A stretch of DNA of 64,000 nucleotides from DASVDE01 sp963740065 (GTDB lineage Bacteria; Actinomycetota; Thermoleophilia; Solirubrobacterales; 70-9), in assembly GCA_963740065.1 (NCBI GenBank), contig CAVUCS010000001.1, positions 655,489 through 719,488 on the forward strand, read 5' to 3'. Below the pieces are notes generated by a model that saw only the letters and a list, made by a program, of their open reading frames with translations, was not told where the DNA came from and searched no databases. Shown here piece by piece: positions 52,569-64,000 of the stretch (the first letter of the stretch is position 1; every line of letters begins with the position of its first letter). Made by a program: the position numbers and the translations under genes.

Positions 52569-53833
52569 CTCGTCCTAATCATCGCCGACTCGCCGTGAAC
52601 GGGGAAGCCCTCGGCGCGGGCGATCGTGTCGACGTACGGTGCAAGCTTCGCCGCCGCGTCGGCGGTGACCTCCACGGTGGAGATCTTGCGACGGAAGATG
52701 CCGGGCCCGAGGGGACCGGAAAAACGCCCGGCGCCTCCGGTGGGCAAGACGTGATTGGAGCCGGCGGCATAGTCGCCGAAAGCAGTTGCGCTGTGCGGAC
52801 CGACGAAGACACAGCCGGCCGTTGTCACCCGTTTGGCGAGCCGTGCCGCGTCATTTCCCAGCAGCTCGAGGTGCTCAGGGGCAAGCGCGTTGGCCAGGGC
52901 AATCGCATCCTCTGCGCTCGGCACCAGGACTGTGTGCAGCAACGCGCCGGGGTCGACGTCAGGGTTCTCGCCGATCTCCGTCGCGGCAGCGCCGATCGCC
53001 TCTATCGCCGCTCCGTCGGTGGAGGCAAGCACCAGCACTCCCCCTTCGCCGTGCTCGGCCTGGGCACAGAGATCCAGCGCCGCGGCCCTGGGGTCCTGGC
53101 CGGCATCGGCGAGGACCATCAACTCCGAAGGCCCGGCAAGAGAGTCGATGCCCACCTGCCCGTATACAGCCCGCTTCGCCTCTCGCACCCAGGCGTTGCC
53201 GGGCCCGGCGATGACGTCGACTGGAGCGATCGTCTCCGTTCCGTAGGCGAGGGCGAAGATCGCCTGGGCGCCGCCCATCGCGTAGATCTCCTCGACATCG
53301 CAAAGCGCGGCGGCAGCCAGCACCAGTGGGCTGATGGCGCCATCGGGTCCGGGTGGCGAGGCCAGAGCGATTCGCTCGACGCCGGCGACCTGGGCTGGGA
53401 TGCAGCACATGAGGACGCTCGAGGGATAGGCGGCGCGGCCACCGGGTGCATATACGCCGGCTGCCCCGACCGCCACCTCTTGCACAGAAACGCTTTGTCC
53501 CTGCGGTAGTGGGACAAGGCGTTGCGCCTGGTCGATCTGGACCTCAGCGACGGCGCGGATATTCGTTGCGGCCACCTCCAGTGCATCGCGCAGCGTCGGG
53601 TCCAGGGCCTCGAGCGCTCGCGCGGCTTCGCTCGCTTCGACCCGTAGCGATCTGGGCTGCTGCTCCGTGGCGTCGAAGCGGGCGGTCAGGTTCAGCACAG
53701 CCTCGTCTCCACCCTCACGCACCTCGCGTTCAATCGACGCCACGTCGACCGGTGTCGCCGATTCCGATGCACAGCGTCGGATCGCGCTCGCGGTCTTTGC
53801 GGCGCCTTCCCAATCGAAGCGCCGCATTCTCAC
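52565..53833 (-). CDS. hisD: Histidinol dehydrogenase
   Basis: Oxidises histidinol to histidine in two NAD-dependent steps. About 422 residues, with QGQSVSVQEVAVGAAGVYAPGGRAAYPSSVLM, VIAGPGNAWVREAKRAVYGQVGIDSLAGPSE, CAQAEHGEGGVLVLAST, LAPEHLELLGND and VFVGPHSATAFGDYAAGSNHVLPTGG holding the zinc and catalytic residues. GTG 53833 is chosen because it overlaps the hisG stop (GTGA); ATG 53827 would remove two residues. Confidence 0.96.
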   Translation of the reverse strand: MRMRRFDWEGAAKTASAIRRCASESATPVDVASIEREVREGGDEAVLNLTARFDATEQQPRSLRVEASEAARALEALDPTLRDALEVAATNIRAVAEVQIDQAQRLVPLPQGQSVSVQEVAVGAAGVYAPGGRAAYPSSVLMCCIPAQVAGVERIALASPPGPDGAISPLVLAAAALCDVEEIYAMGGAQAIFALAYGTETIAPVDVIAGPGNAWVREAKRAVYGQVGIDSLAGPSELMVLADAGQDPRAAALDLCAQAEHGEGGVLVLASTDGAAIEAIGAAATEIGENPDVDPGALLHTVLVPSAEDAIALANALAPEHLELLGNDAARLAKRVTTAGCVFVGPHSATAFGDYAAGSNHVLPTGGAGRFSGPLGPGIFRRKISTVEVTADAAAKLAPYVDTIARAEGFPVHGESAMIRTR

Positions 53834-54510
53834 GACGCGATCCCCTCCCGTAACTTCGCGGTAAGTGCGTCGACCTCCGCGGCGCGCAACTTGTGAGCTA
53901 CGCGATTGGCGACAAAGCGCGCCGTGCACTCGACGATCTCCTCGCGCACCTCAAGCTCGTTCTCCTCCAAGGTCCGACCGGTCGCGACAAGGTCAACGAT
54001 CCCGTCGCCGAGGCCGATCAACGGCGCCAGCTCAACCGAGCCCTTCACTTCGATCACCTCGACCTGGCGGCCGGTGCTCTCGAAGTAGCGCTCGGCGATA
54101 CGTGGGTACTTGGTCGCGATTCGCATCATGCCCAGGCGCCGCTCCGCCTCTCCCAGCCGCTCGTCCCCCACGCGACCGGCCAGCACCATCCGGCAGCGGC
54201 CGAATCCGAGATCGAGCAGCTCGTAGACCATGCGGTCCGATTGCTCGAGCAGCACGTCCTTGCCGGTGATGCCGACGTCAGCAGCGCCGGCCTCAACGTA
54301 CGTCGGCACGTCCGAGGGTCGCATCGTCACCAAGGTGATCTCGTCGCCTTCGAAGATCAGGGAGCGAGACTCACCGCGCGCCTCGGAAGTGTCGATCCCG
54401 GCCGCGTCGAGCGCGTCGAGCGTCCCACCCAGCAGGGCGCCTCGCGGCACCGCCAGCTTCAGCGGGCCATCGGACTTGGCGTGTCCCATCCCGGCGACCT
54501 CGACGCTCAC
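53830..54510 (-). CDS. hisG: ATP phosphoribosyltransferase, short form HisG
   Basis: First committed step of histidine synthesis. At 226 residues it is the short form (HisG-S), which lacks the regulatory domain and needs HisZ. It has LKLAVPRGALLGGTLDALDAAGI, SDVPTYVEAGAADVGITGKDVLLEQ, IATKYPRIAERYFEST, VEVIEVKGSVELAPLIGLGDGIVDLVATGRTLEENEL with the PRPP-binding loop. hisZ lies directly upstream with a four-base overlap, as expected. Confidence 0.95.
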   Translation of the reverse strand: MSVEVAGMGHAKSDGPLKLAVPRGALLGGTLDALDAAGIDTSEARGESRSLIFEGDEITLVTMRPSDVPTYVEAGAADVGITGKDVLLEQSDRMVYELLDLGFGRCRMVLAGRVGDERLGEAERRLGMMRIATKYPRIAERYFESTGRQVEVIEVKGSVELAPLIGLGDGIVDLVATGRTLEENELEVREEIVECTARFVANRVAHKLRAAEVDALTAKLREGIAS

Positions 54511-55502
54511 GAGCCCTCCTCCTTGCGCGATTCCTCTTCCATCTGGGCAACGTGGACGCGCTCCAGGTAGAGGGCGAATCCCGCCGCGGGCAAGTCGATG
54601 CCAAAGCGCTTCAACAATCCGTCATAGCGGCCGCCGCCGCCGAGTACATGGCCGATCGCCGGGTCGTAGACCTCGAGGATGGCGCCGCTGTAATAGCCGA
54701 GGTCGCGCAGCAACCCGAGGTCGATCCGCACTCGGTCGGCGACGCCGCGCTCTTCCAGCGCGTCAAAGGTCTCCTGGATCCGCGCCGTAGCGCGCTCCAC
54801 CGCATCGCCGCCCAGCTCGCGAGCGAGATCCAAAACTTCGCGACCGCCGCGAAGCTGGGAGAGGGCAACGCAGGTTTGCACCTGTTCCTCGCTGATTCCC
54901 TTCACTTCGGACAGCTCCACTTCGAGCCCGACGAGATCATGCGCGGCGAGCCGCTCCAGAACCGAGTCGCGTACAGCACCTTCAATCCCCAACTCGGTGA
55001 GGAGCTGGCGGTAGAGGTCGGCGTCGCCGAGCCCGACCACCGCACGGTCCAGACCGGCGGCGTCAAGGGCGGCCTCCAAGACTTCGACCACCTCGGCGGT
55101 CCCCCCTGGCGCGGGAGCGCCAATCAGCTCGACCCCCGCCTGGGCGAACTCGCGCATCTGGCCGCGCTGCGGGCGAACCGCCCGGTAGGCGTTAGCCAGG
55201 TAGCAGAGGCGCAGCGGAGGATCCGCGTTCGAATAGCGGGATGCCACCAAGCGCGCGATCGGCACCGTCATGTCTGAGCGCAGCGCCAAAAGGTCGCCAC
55301 GCTCGTCGAAGAAGCGGTAGGCGGAGTCGGCGGTGCGACCGTCACCGCGGGCCAAAACCTCGTCGTACTCGATCGCGGGCGTCGCGACTTCTCCGTAGCC
55401 GCGGCTCTCGAAGACATCGATCAACGCCAGGTGCAGACGGCGCAATTCCCGCATCTCGTCGGGGAGCACGTCGCGAGTTCCAGGTGGAATCGGGTGAATC
55501 AT
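54507..55502 (-). CDS. hisZ: ATP phosphoribosyltransferase regulatory subunit HisZ
   Basis: HisRS-like subunit required by short-form HisG and carrying histidine feedback control. The 331-residue protein has class II synthetase-like motifs (IPPGTRDVLPDEM; AYRFFDERGDLLALRSDMTVPIARLVASRY; RLCYLANAYRAVRPQRGQMREFAQAGVELIG) and ends GYYSGAILEVYDPAIGHVLGGGGRYDGLLKRFG. The catalytic HisRS anticodon domain is absent. It is the first his gene, 36 bases after murA. Confidence 0.93.
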   Translation of the reverse strand: MIHPIPPGTRDVLPDEMRELRRLHLALIDVFESRGYGEVATPAIEYDEVLARGDGRTADSAYRFFDERGDLLALRSDMTVPIARLVASRYSNADPPLRLCYLANAYRAVRPQRGQMREFAQAGVELIGAPAPGGTAEVVEVLEAALDAAGLDRAVVGLGDADLYRQLLTELGIEGAVRDSVLERLAAHDLVGLEVELSEVKGISEEQVQTCVALSQLRGGREVLDLARELGGDAVERATARIQETFDALEERGVADRVRIDLGLLRDLGYYSGAILEVYDPAIGHVLGGGGRYDGLLKRFGIDLPAAGFALYLERVHVAQMEEESRKEEGS

Positions 55503-55538
55503 CCGCCGGACCTTACGAGAGTGAGCGCGGAAGCCCTG

Positions 55539-56837
55539 CTACGCGGCGACTTCCGCAGCCACCCGTTCAATCTGGGCGCCGAGCCCGCGCAGCCGCTCAT
55601 CGATCTGTTCGTAGCCACGATCGATCTGGCGGATGTTGCCGATCTCGGAGGTGCCTTCCGCTGCCAGGGCCGCAATGAGGATCGCCATTCCGGCGCGAAT
55701 GTCAGGGCTTTCGACGCGCTCGCCGTGAAGCCGGCTCGGACCGCTGACGATCGCCCTATGGGGATCGCACAGCGTGATCCGAGCGCCCATCGCGACCAGC
55801 TTGTCGACGAAGAAGAGGCGGTTCTCAAACATCTTTTCGAAAATCAAAATCTCGCCATTCGCCTGCGTGGCGAGGGCGAGGGCGATCGAAGTGAGATCGG
55901 CCGGGAATGCCGGCCAGGGCCCGTCCTCGATCTTAGGAATAGCGTCGCCCAGGTCGGTGCGAACCCGCAACTCCTGACCGGCAGGCACGATCACGTCCTT
56001 GTCCTCGATCTTGGACTCGAGTCCAAGGCGATTGAACTGGCGACGGACCATGACCAGGTCGGCTGGCTCGGCGTCGCGGATGCGCACCTCTCCCCCAGTC
56101 GCCGCGGCCAATGCCATAAAGCTGGCGACTTCGATGTGATCGGGGGAAACGGTGTGCTCGGCGCCGCCAAGGCGATCGCGCCCATGCACCGTCATCACGT
56201 TGGACCCGATCCCGTCGACCGTGGCACCCATCTTGGTCAGCAACCGCGCCAGATCTTGAACGTGGGGCTCGCTGGCGGCATTCTCGATCGTCGTCGGCCC
56301 TGGAGTGAGCGCCGCCGCCATCAAGGCGTTCTCGGTCCCCATCACCGAAGGCTCGTCCATGAAGATGGCGCAGGCGCGCAAGCCGCCGCCGGGAGCGGTC
56401 AGCTCGATCCAGCGGTCGCCGTCGACCTCGGCGCCGAGGTCCTTGAAAGCGTCGAGATGAGCGTCGAGACGTCGACGGCCGATGAAATCGCCGCCTGGAG
56501 GCGGCATGTGCGCCTCGCCGAAGCGCGCCAACAAAGGTCCTGCCAGGAGAAACGAGGCTCGGATCTTCTTCGAAAGCTCCTCATCCACCTCAGCCGCGGC
56601 AACAGCTGAGGCGCAAAGGCGCACGCTGTTGTCCCCTACCCAGGCAACCTCGACTCCGAGCCGTTCCAATAGGGCAATCTGGGCCTCCGTATCGCGGATC
56701 CTCGGCACTCGGTGCAGCAGCAGCTCCTCCTCCGTGAGCAGGCAGGCGGCGAGGATCGGCAGGGCCGCGTTCTTGTTGCCGGCGGCGGTCAGCTCACCCG
56801 AGAGCGGCGCCCCACCTTCGATGACGAACTTCTCCAT
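55539..56837 (-). CDS. murA: UDP-N-acetylglucosamine 1-carboxyvinyltransferase MurA with Asp in place of the active-site Cys
   Basis: First committed step of peptidoglycan synthesis: enolpyruvyl transfer to UDP-GlcNAc. The 432-residue inside-out barrel has SGELTAAGNKNAALPILAA with the conserved Lys22. The active-site loop reads MPPPGGDFIGRRRLDAHL: Asp117 (codon 56487-56489) stands where most enzymes have Cys115. An Asp here is known in Mycobacterium and Chlamydia and gives fosfomycin resistance. It is divergent from the hydrolase at 56862 with 24 bases between, and heads the his run. Confidence 0.95.
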   Translation of the reverse strand: MEKFVIEGGAPLSGELTAAGNKNAALPILAACLLTEEELLLHRVPRIRDTEAQIALLERLGVEVAWVGDNSVRLCASAVAAAEVDEELSKKIRASFLLAGPLLARFGEAHMPPPGGDFIGRRRLDAHLDAFKDLGAEVDGDRWIELTAPGGGLRACAIFMDEPSVMGTENALMAAALTPGPTTIENAASEPHVQDLARLLTKMGATVDGIGSNVMTVHGRDRLGGAEHTVSPDHIEVASFMALAAATGGEVRIRDAEPADLVMVRRQFNRLGLESKIEDKDVIVPAGQELRVRTDLGDAIPKIEDGPWPAFPADLTSIALALATQANGEILIFEKMFENRLFFVDKLVAMGARITLCDPHRAIVSGPSRLHGERVESPDIRAGMAILIAALAAEGTSEIGNIRQIDRGYEQIDERLRGLGAQIERVAAEVAA

Positions 56838-56861
56838 GACTGGGCTAGGGTAACGACCGGC

Positions 56862-57833
56862 ATGCGCAGGGGCTGGAAGATCCTAATCGGAGCCGTCGTG
56901 GCGATTGCCGTTTTGCTCGGCATCAACGCGATCGTCACCGACAACGAAACCAAGGGCGCCGAGGTAACTGCCCCCGGCGGTCGGATCCTGCATCTTCCCT
57001 CTGGCGACCTCCAAGTGGTCGACAAGGGCCCACGCGAAGCCCCGCCCATCGTCCTAATTCACTGCTTCAGTTGCGAGCTCAACTACTGGGACAGAATGAT
57101 GCCGCGGCTCGACGAGACACATCGAGTAGTCGCAATCGACCTGCTTGGCCACGGCGGCTCCGCAAAGCCGAAGTCTGGGTACACCCCTGAAAACCAGGCG
57201 AAGCTAGTCGCGGAGGCTCTTGAGCAGCTCGGAGTCAGGCACGCAACGGTTGTAGGCCACTCCCTCGGAGGCTCAGTCGGCGTAGCCCTCACCCAGCAGA
57301 GCCCGGCGCTGGTCGATCGACTGGTCATCGTCGATATGCCCCCGGACAACTCCTACGGAGGTCTCGGCTTTATCGCCGGGCTTGCCTTCCAACCGATCCT
57401 CGGTGAAGCCCTATGGCGGATCAAGCCCGATTTCTCGGTGCGCGATGGCCTCAGAGTCGCATTCGCCCCCGGATACGACGTACCGGATGCCTTCGTCGAG
57501 GACGTCAAGCGCTTGACGTACACGGCCTACGACGACTCGCCGACGGGAGTCGAAGACTTCCTCGACGCCAAATCCCTCAACCAACGGATGGCGGAGACCG
57601 GCAAGCCCCTGATGGTCCTGATGGGAGCCGAAGAGCAAATCGTCAACGACCCCCAGCGAGCCCTGGAGCAATACGCCACAGTCCCAGGGGCCGAAACGCA
57701 TCTGATTCCCGGGGCCGGTCATTCTCCGAACGTCGAAAGACCCGCTCTCGCCTCCTCGCTGGTACTTGCCTTTGCCAGGCACAAAATGCAAGAACGCCTG
57801 CAAAATCAAGATGCCGTCCGGAACCGTCCGTAA
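56862..57833 (+). CDS. Membrane-anchored alpha/beta hydrolase
   Basis: Alpha/beta hydrolase of 323 residues with an N-terminal anchor or uncleaved signal (WKILIGAVVAIAVLLGINAIV). It has the oxyanion region VLIHCFSCELNYWDRM, the nucleophile elbow VVGHSLGGSVGVAL, a candidate acid in LMVLMGAEEQIVND and the catalytic His in IPGAGHSPNVERP. Substrate unknown; an extracytoplasmic esterase or lipase role fits. The TAA stop lies at 57831-57833, three bases before a LexA-like box. Confidence 0.85.
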   Translation: MRRGWKILIGAVVAIAVLLGINAIVTDNETKGAEVTAPGGRILHLPSGDLQVVDKGPREAPPIVLIHCFSCELNYWDRMMPRLDETHRVVAIDLLGHGGSAKPKSGYTPENQAKLVAEALEQLGVRHATVVGHSLGGSVGVALTQQSPALVDRLVIVDMPPDNSYGGLGFIAGLAFQPILGEALWRIKPDFSVRDGLRVAFAPGYDVPDAFVEDVKRLTYTAYDDSPTGVEDFLDAKSLNQRMAETGKPLMVLMGAEEQIVNDPQRALEQYATVPGAETHLIPGAGHSPNVERPALASSLVLAFARHKMQERLQNQDAVRNRP

Positions 57834-57836
57834 ATT

Positions 57837-57850
57837 CGAACTTATGTTCG
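57837..57850. promoter_or_regulatory. LexA-type SOS box (CGAAC-N4-GTTCG)
   Basis: The 14 bases CGAACTTATGTTCG match the Gram-positive and actinobacterial LexA consensus CGAAC-N4-GTTCG perfectly. It lies four bases after the stop of the hydrolase gene and overlaps the ATG (57844) of a small ORF on the plus strand. If functional, it would control that ORF, probably as a leaderless transcript. About 0.06 chance matches would be expected in 64 kb. Confidence 0.5.
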
Positions 57851-58047
57851 ATTCAGAAAAGACATTCACAGCACAGCTCACAGACGCCGTCGACTTGGCG
57901 ATCGACTTCGCCACGCTTGGGGAATATGGCCTCGAACCAGTCGATCGCCCCGCTCCCTCCTGCGAAGGGCGTTGTCGCAGCGCCAGTCGACGCAGTACCG
58001 GCACCTGGCTTTCAGCGATCGACCACTTCGCCACGCAAGCTCAGTAG
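57844..58047 (+). CDS. Small ORF under a LexA-like box, unknown function
   Basis: A 67-residue product, MFDSEKTFTAQLTDAVDLAIDFATLGEYG followed by a Cys- and Ser-rich basic end (SCEGRCRSASRRSTGTW). The first 36 residues look like real protein; the rest is less convincing and may be out of frame. The ATG lies inside the LexA-like box. There is no ribosome site with normal spacing. It may be a remnant or 5' fragment of an SOS gene. No family is recognised. Confidence 0.35.
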   Translation: MFDSEKTFTAQLTDAVDLAIDFATLGEYGLEPVDRPAPSCEGRCRSASRRSTGTWLSAIDHFATQAQ

Positions 58048-58073
58048 CACCAAGCCGGATCCCGGAACGACAA

Positions 58074-58095
58074 AGGCCGCCCGTATGGGCGGCCT
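58074..58095 (-). terminator. Terminator of the rRNA operon
   Basis: Hairpin with nine-base arms AGGCCGCCC and GGGCGGCCT around a four-base loop. On the minus strand it stands about 12 bases after the 5S end and is followed by TTTG; on the plus strand an A-rich stretch follows. It suits termination of the rRNA transcript, and may also stop plus-strand transcripts from the hydrolase side. Confidence 0.7.
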
Positions 58096-58106
58096 AGTCA
58101 AAAAAG

Positions 58107-58224
58107 AACCGGCGGCGACCTACTCTCCCAGGGGGTTGCCCCCCAAGTACCATCGGCGCTGAGTGGCTTAACTGCTCTGTTCGGAATGGGAAGAGGTGTC
58201 TCCCACTCGCTATGCGCCACCGGA
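58107..58224 (-). rRNA. rrf: 5S ribosomal RNA
   Basis: About 117 bases on the minus strand. The RNA contains CATTCCGAACAGAGCAGTTAAG, the hallmark loop B/C region of bacterial 5S, GGTGGCGCATAGCG at its start and GGGAGAGTAGGTCGCCGCCGG at its end, which pairs with the start. Boundaries are accurate to a few bases. Last RNA of the operon. Confidence 0.95.
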
Positions 58225-58241
58225 ATTTTGCGAGACAGCCC

Positions 58242-58269
58242 CGGTGGAGCTTGAAAACCGCACAAGGCC
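58242..58269 (-). other. Pre-23S processing stem, 3' half
   Basis: These 28 bases just downstream of 23S are complementary to 61366-61393 upstream of 23S with two mismatches (one of them allowing G-U pairing). The two would pair to loop out the 23S precursor, forming the double-stranded substrate of RNase III. Confidence 0.8.
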
Positions 58270-58286
58270 GCATATGGGTAATAAAT

Positions 58287-61285
<2,999 letters not shown>

Positions 61286-61365
61286 ACGGTGATAACCCGC
61301 ACGTCGAAACGTACGGGTCAAAATTAATTACCCTCAGAATCCACGTCGCGTGGATTCTGATAATT

Positions 61366-61393
61366 GGCCTTGTGCAGTTTTCAAGGTCCACCG
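61366..61393 (-). other. Pre-23S processing stem, 5' half
   Basis: Partner of 58242-58269, read on the RNA as CGGTGGACCTTGAAAACTGC followed by ACAAGGCC. The GAAAACTG part recurs in the 16S leader stem. Confidence 0.8.
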
Positions 61394-61419
61394 AGGCGCG
61401 CACGGCAGGGTCTCTGCCG

Positions 61420-61444
61420 GCGGTCTCTCAAAACTGAGCAGCGT
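61420..61444 (-). other. Pre-16S processing stem, 3' half
   Basis: On the RNA this reads ACGCTGCTCAGTTTTGAGAG and on; it pairs with the 16S leader at 63206-63230 over 25 positions with two mismatches, giving the RNase III substrate that frees pre-16S rRNA. Confidence 0.8.
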
Positions 61445-61502
61445 TCCCAGCGGCGTTATGCCACTGGGGAGCCCGGTCGACATTCAAGGGATAACTCCCT
61501 AG

Positions 61503-63045
<1,543 letters not shown>

Positions 63046-63333
63046 TGAAAGGTACTTCTCACAAAGAGATGCCATGCCTAGCTTGGTCACCGGGTACACA
63101 TACTCGGCGACCGACATGACGGGTCAATCTAGACCGCTCGGCACGCTGACGTGGCCGAGCGGATCGGGCTCAAACAATCCACAGACCCGAAGGCCCGCGG
63201 AGTGCACGCTGCTCAGTTTTCAAAGACCGCTGCGCCGTCCGCGGCGTGACTCGCCGCTCTTCAGGCACGGGGCAGGCACGAGGGCCCTACCCCAGAAGGA
63301 CGCGGGAGTATAGCGCCGCGAGCGGCGCTTTGC
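63046..63333 (-). promoter_or_regulatory. rRNA operon promoter and leader region
   Basis: A 288-base gap with no gene between tyrS and 16S. On the minus strand a -10-like TATACT is at 63307-63312 followed by a GC-rich discriminator; the -35 is unclear, and a palindrome GCGCCGC/GCGGCGC (63313-63328) just after tyrS may serve as its terminator. The leader holds a nine-base-pair hairpin CCGCTCGGC/GCCGAGCGG at 63134-63162 and the 16S stem half at 63206-63230. The promoter call is tentative. Confidence 0.5.
63206..63230 (-). other. Pre-16S processing stem, 5' half
   Basis: Read on the RNA as GCGGTCTTTGAAAACTGAGC followed by AGCGT; pairs with 61420-61444. CTTTGAAAACTG also resembles a boxA-like antitermination element and recurs before 23S. 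Confidence 0.75.
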
Positions 63334-64000
63334 CTAGGCCGTCGCTCCGAGTCGCACAAAGCGGCGCTTGCCGACCTGCAGGACCTTGCCTCGAGGTCTG
63401 CTGGGCTCGATGTCGAGGGTCGCCGGCGGAACCGGCTCGCCATCGAGTTTGACGCCTCCTTGCTCAATCAACCGGCGGGCTTCGCTGGAGCTGGTCCCGA
63501 AGGCTCGGAGATCAAGCTCGGCAGGTGGACCAGGCTGCCGTCGTCGCCGGGGTAGGGAGCTGAAGATCAACCTCCTCGATGTCGTCCGGCACCTCGTGGA
63601 GACGTGGATCCGGTTGAAGTGCTGCTCGGCCGCCTCCGCCGCGGCGGTCTCGTGGAAGCGGTCGACGATCCGCGCGCCAAGCTCGCGCTTGGCCTCGTTC
63701 GGGGGCGCCGGTAGGCGAGCTCGTCGCCGAGCAGCAGCCGGAAGTAGTCGGCCATCGCCTCGTCGGGGATGCTCATCAGCCTTGCCGAACATCTCCTCAG
63801 GCGGGTCGGTCACTCCGACGTAGTTGCCCAGGGACTTGCTCATCTTCTGGACGCCGTCGGTTCCGACCAGGATCGGCATCGTCAGGATCGACTGCGGCTT
63901 CTGGCCATAGGCGGTCTGCACGTCACGACCGAAGAGCAGGTTGAACTTCTGGTCGGTCCCCCCCAGCTCGACATCGGCTTCGACCGCCACCGAGTCGTAT
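63334..64000 (-). CDS. tyrS: Tyrosyl-tRNA synthetase, C-terminal part (cut by window edge, several frameshifts)
   Basis: C-terminal part of TyrRS. VEADVELGGTDQKFNLLFGRD lies in the Rossmann domain, and the class I signature is in VQKMSKSLGNYVGV. The frame then changes at least four times (about 63500-63790), giving in pieces LMSIPDEAMADYFRLLLGDELAY, NEAKRELGARIVDRFHETAAAEAAEQHFNRI and the S4 RNA-binding domain SSSEARRLIEQGGVKLDGEPVPP ending in TAG at 63334. Clustered indels mark a low-quality stretch. The N-terminus lies beyond the window. Confidence 0.88.
   Translation of the reverse strand, partial: YDSVAVEADVELGGTDQKFNLLFGRDVQTAYGQKPQSILTMPILVGTDGVQKMSKSLGNYVGVTDPPEEMFGKADEHPRRGDGRLLPAAARRRARLPAPPNEAKRELGARIVDRFHETAAAEAAEQHFNRIHVSTRCRTTSRRLIFSSLPRRRRQPGPPAELDLRAFGTSSSEARRLIEQGGVKLDGEPVPPATLDIEPSRPRGKVLQVGKRRFVRLGATA

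Larger units (their letters stand above)
61286..61502 (-). other. 16S-23S internal spacer without tRNA genes
   Basis: A 217-base spacer. No tRNA cloverleaf or CCA-type end is visible, so it carries neither the tRNA-Ile nor tRNA-Ala often found here. It contains the halves of the 16S and 23S processing stems and a perfect 11-base-pair hairpin CAGAATCCACG/CGTGGATTCTG at 61334-61358 that may be an extra processing or antitermination element. Confidence 0.85.

Noticed and set aside
61286..61502. tRNA-Ile or tRNA-Ala in the rRNA spacer
   Set aside because: No T-loop (GGTTCGAATCC-type) or anticodon arm can be found on the minus strand in this spacer.

Overview
The window is high-GC bacterial DNA with short gene spacing and many start/stop overlaps of the ATGA or GTGA type. 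The gene set points to an actinobacterium: a MurT/GatD lipid II amidation pair, SepF, an FtsR-like MerR regulator next to a GarA-like FHA protein, VKOR-type disulfide formation, a wax ester synthase/DGAT-like acyltransferase and a SCP2-type thiolase. Several features (split KdpD, an RsiG-like protein, an AGPS-like enzyme) suggest a deep branch such as Thermoleophilia/Solirubrobacterales. That placement is inference from gene content; the 16S gene at 61503-63045 can settle it.

Layout. 1-13729: mixed housekeeping genes (truncated epimerase, hflX, dut, MFS exporter, a dagK-like/murT/methyltransferase/gatD envelope operon, peptidyl-prolyl isomerase, PrxQ-type peroxiredoxin, hydrolase, VKOR+DsbA pair, methyltransferase, SDR, thiolase). 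13818-21628: a complete potassium-uptake kdp locus in the order kdpD(C-terminal half)-kdpE-kdpA-kdpC-kdpB-kdpD(N-terminal half)-usp. 21722-32233: flavodoxin-like reductase, ccdA, dinB, wax ester synthase, secreted metalloprotease, nadE, thioesterase, a membrane protein with an HTH-like N-terminus, and an AGPS-like FAD enzyme. 32301-34276: an operon encoding an RsiG-like c-di-GMP-type anti-sigma factor, a GarA-like FHA protein, an FtsR-like regulator and an SRPBCC protein, behind a good sigma70-type promoter.

34370-56837 is one long minus-strand run of about 28 genes. It reads, upstream to downstream: murA, hisZGDBHAF, a nucleotidyltransferase, pgeF, yggS, sepF, proC, yggT, lspA, rluD, rpsB, tsf, pyrH, frr, uppS, cdsA, dxr, rseP, ispG, proS, pgsA. 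It combines histidine synthesis, division, translation, isoprenoid and envelope-lipid synthesis. 56862-58107 holds a hydrolase and a LexA-like box with a small ORF. 58107-63045 is a 5S-23S-16S rRNA operon on the minus strand, without tRNA genes in the spacer, followed at the window edge by tyrS.

At least 20 single-base indels interrupt otherwise well-conserved, mostly essential genes (murT, ispG, dxr, frr, lspA, rluD, proS, tyrS and others). They are best read as sequencing or assembly errors rather than pseudogenes. Such genes are annotated as single CDS with the breakpoints stated. The most unusual items are a palindromic repeat present twice, once inserted in frame inside pgeF; the split KdpD and A-C-B kdp order; the RsiG-like protein beside a division-regulator operon; a methyltransferase interleaved with murT/gatD; a Cys-to-Asp MurA; and a large hairpin between hisA and hisF. 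All family assignments come from reading sequence motifs; no database search was run.
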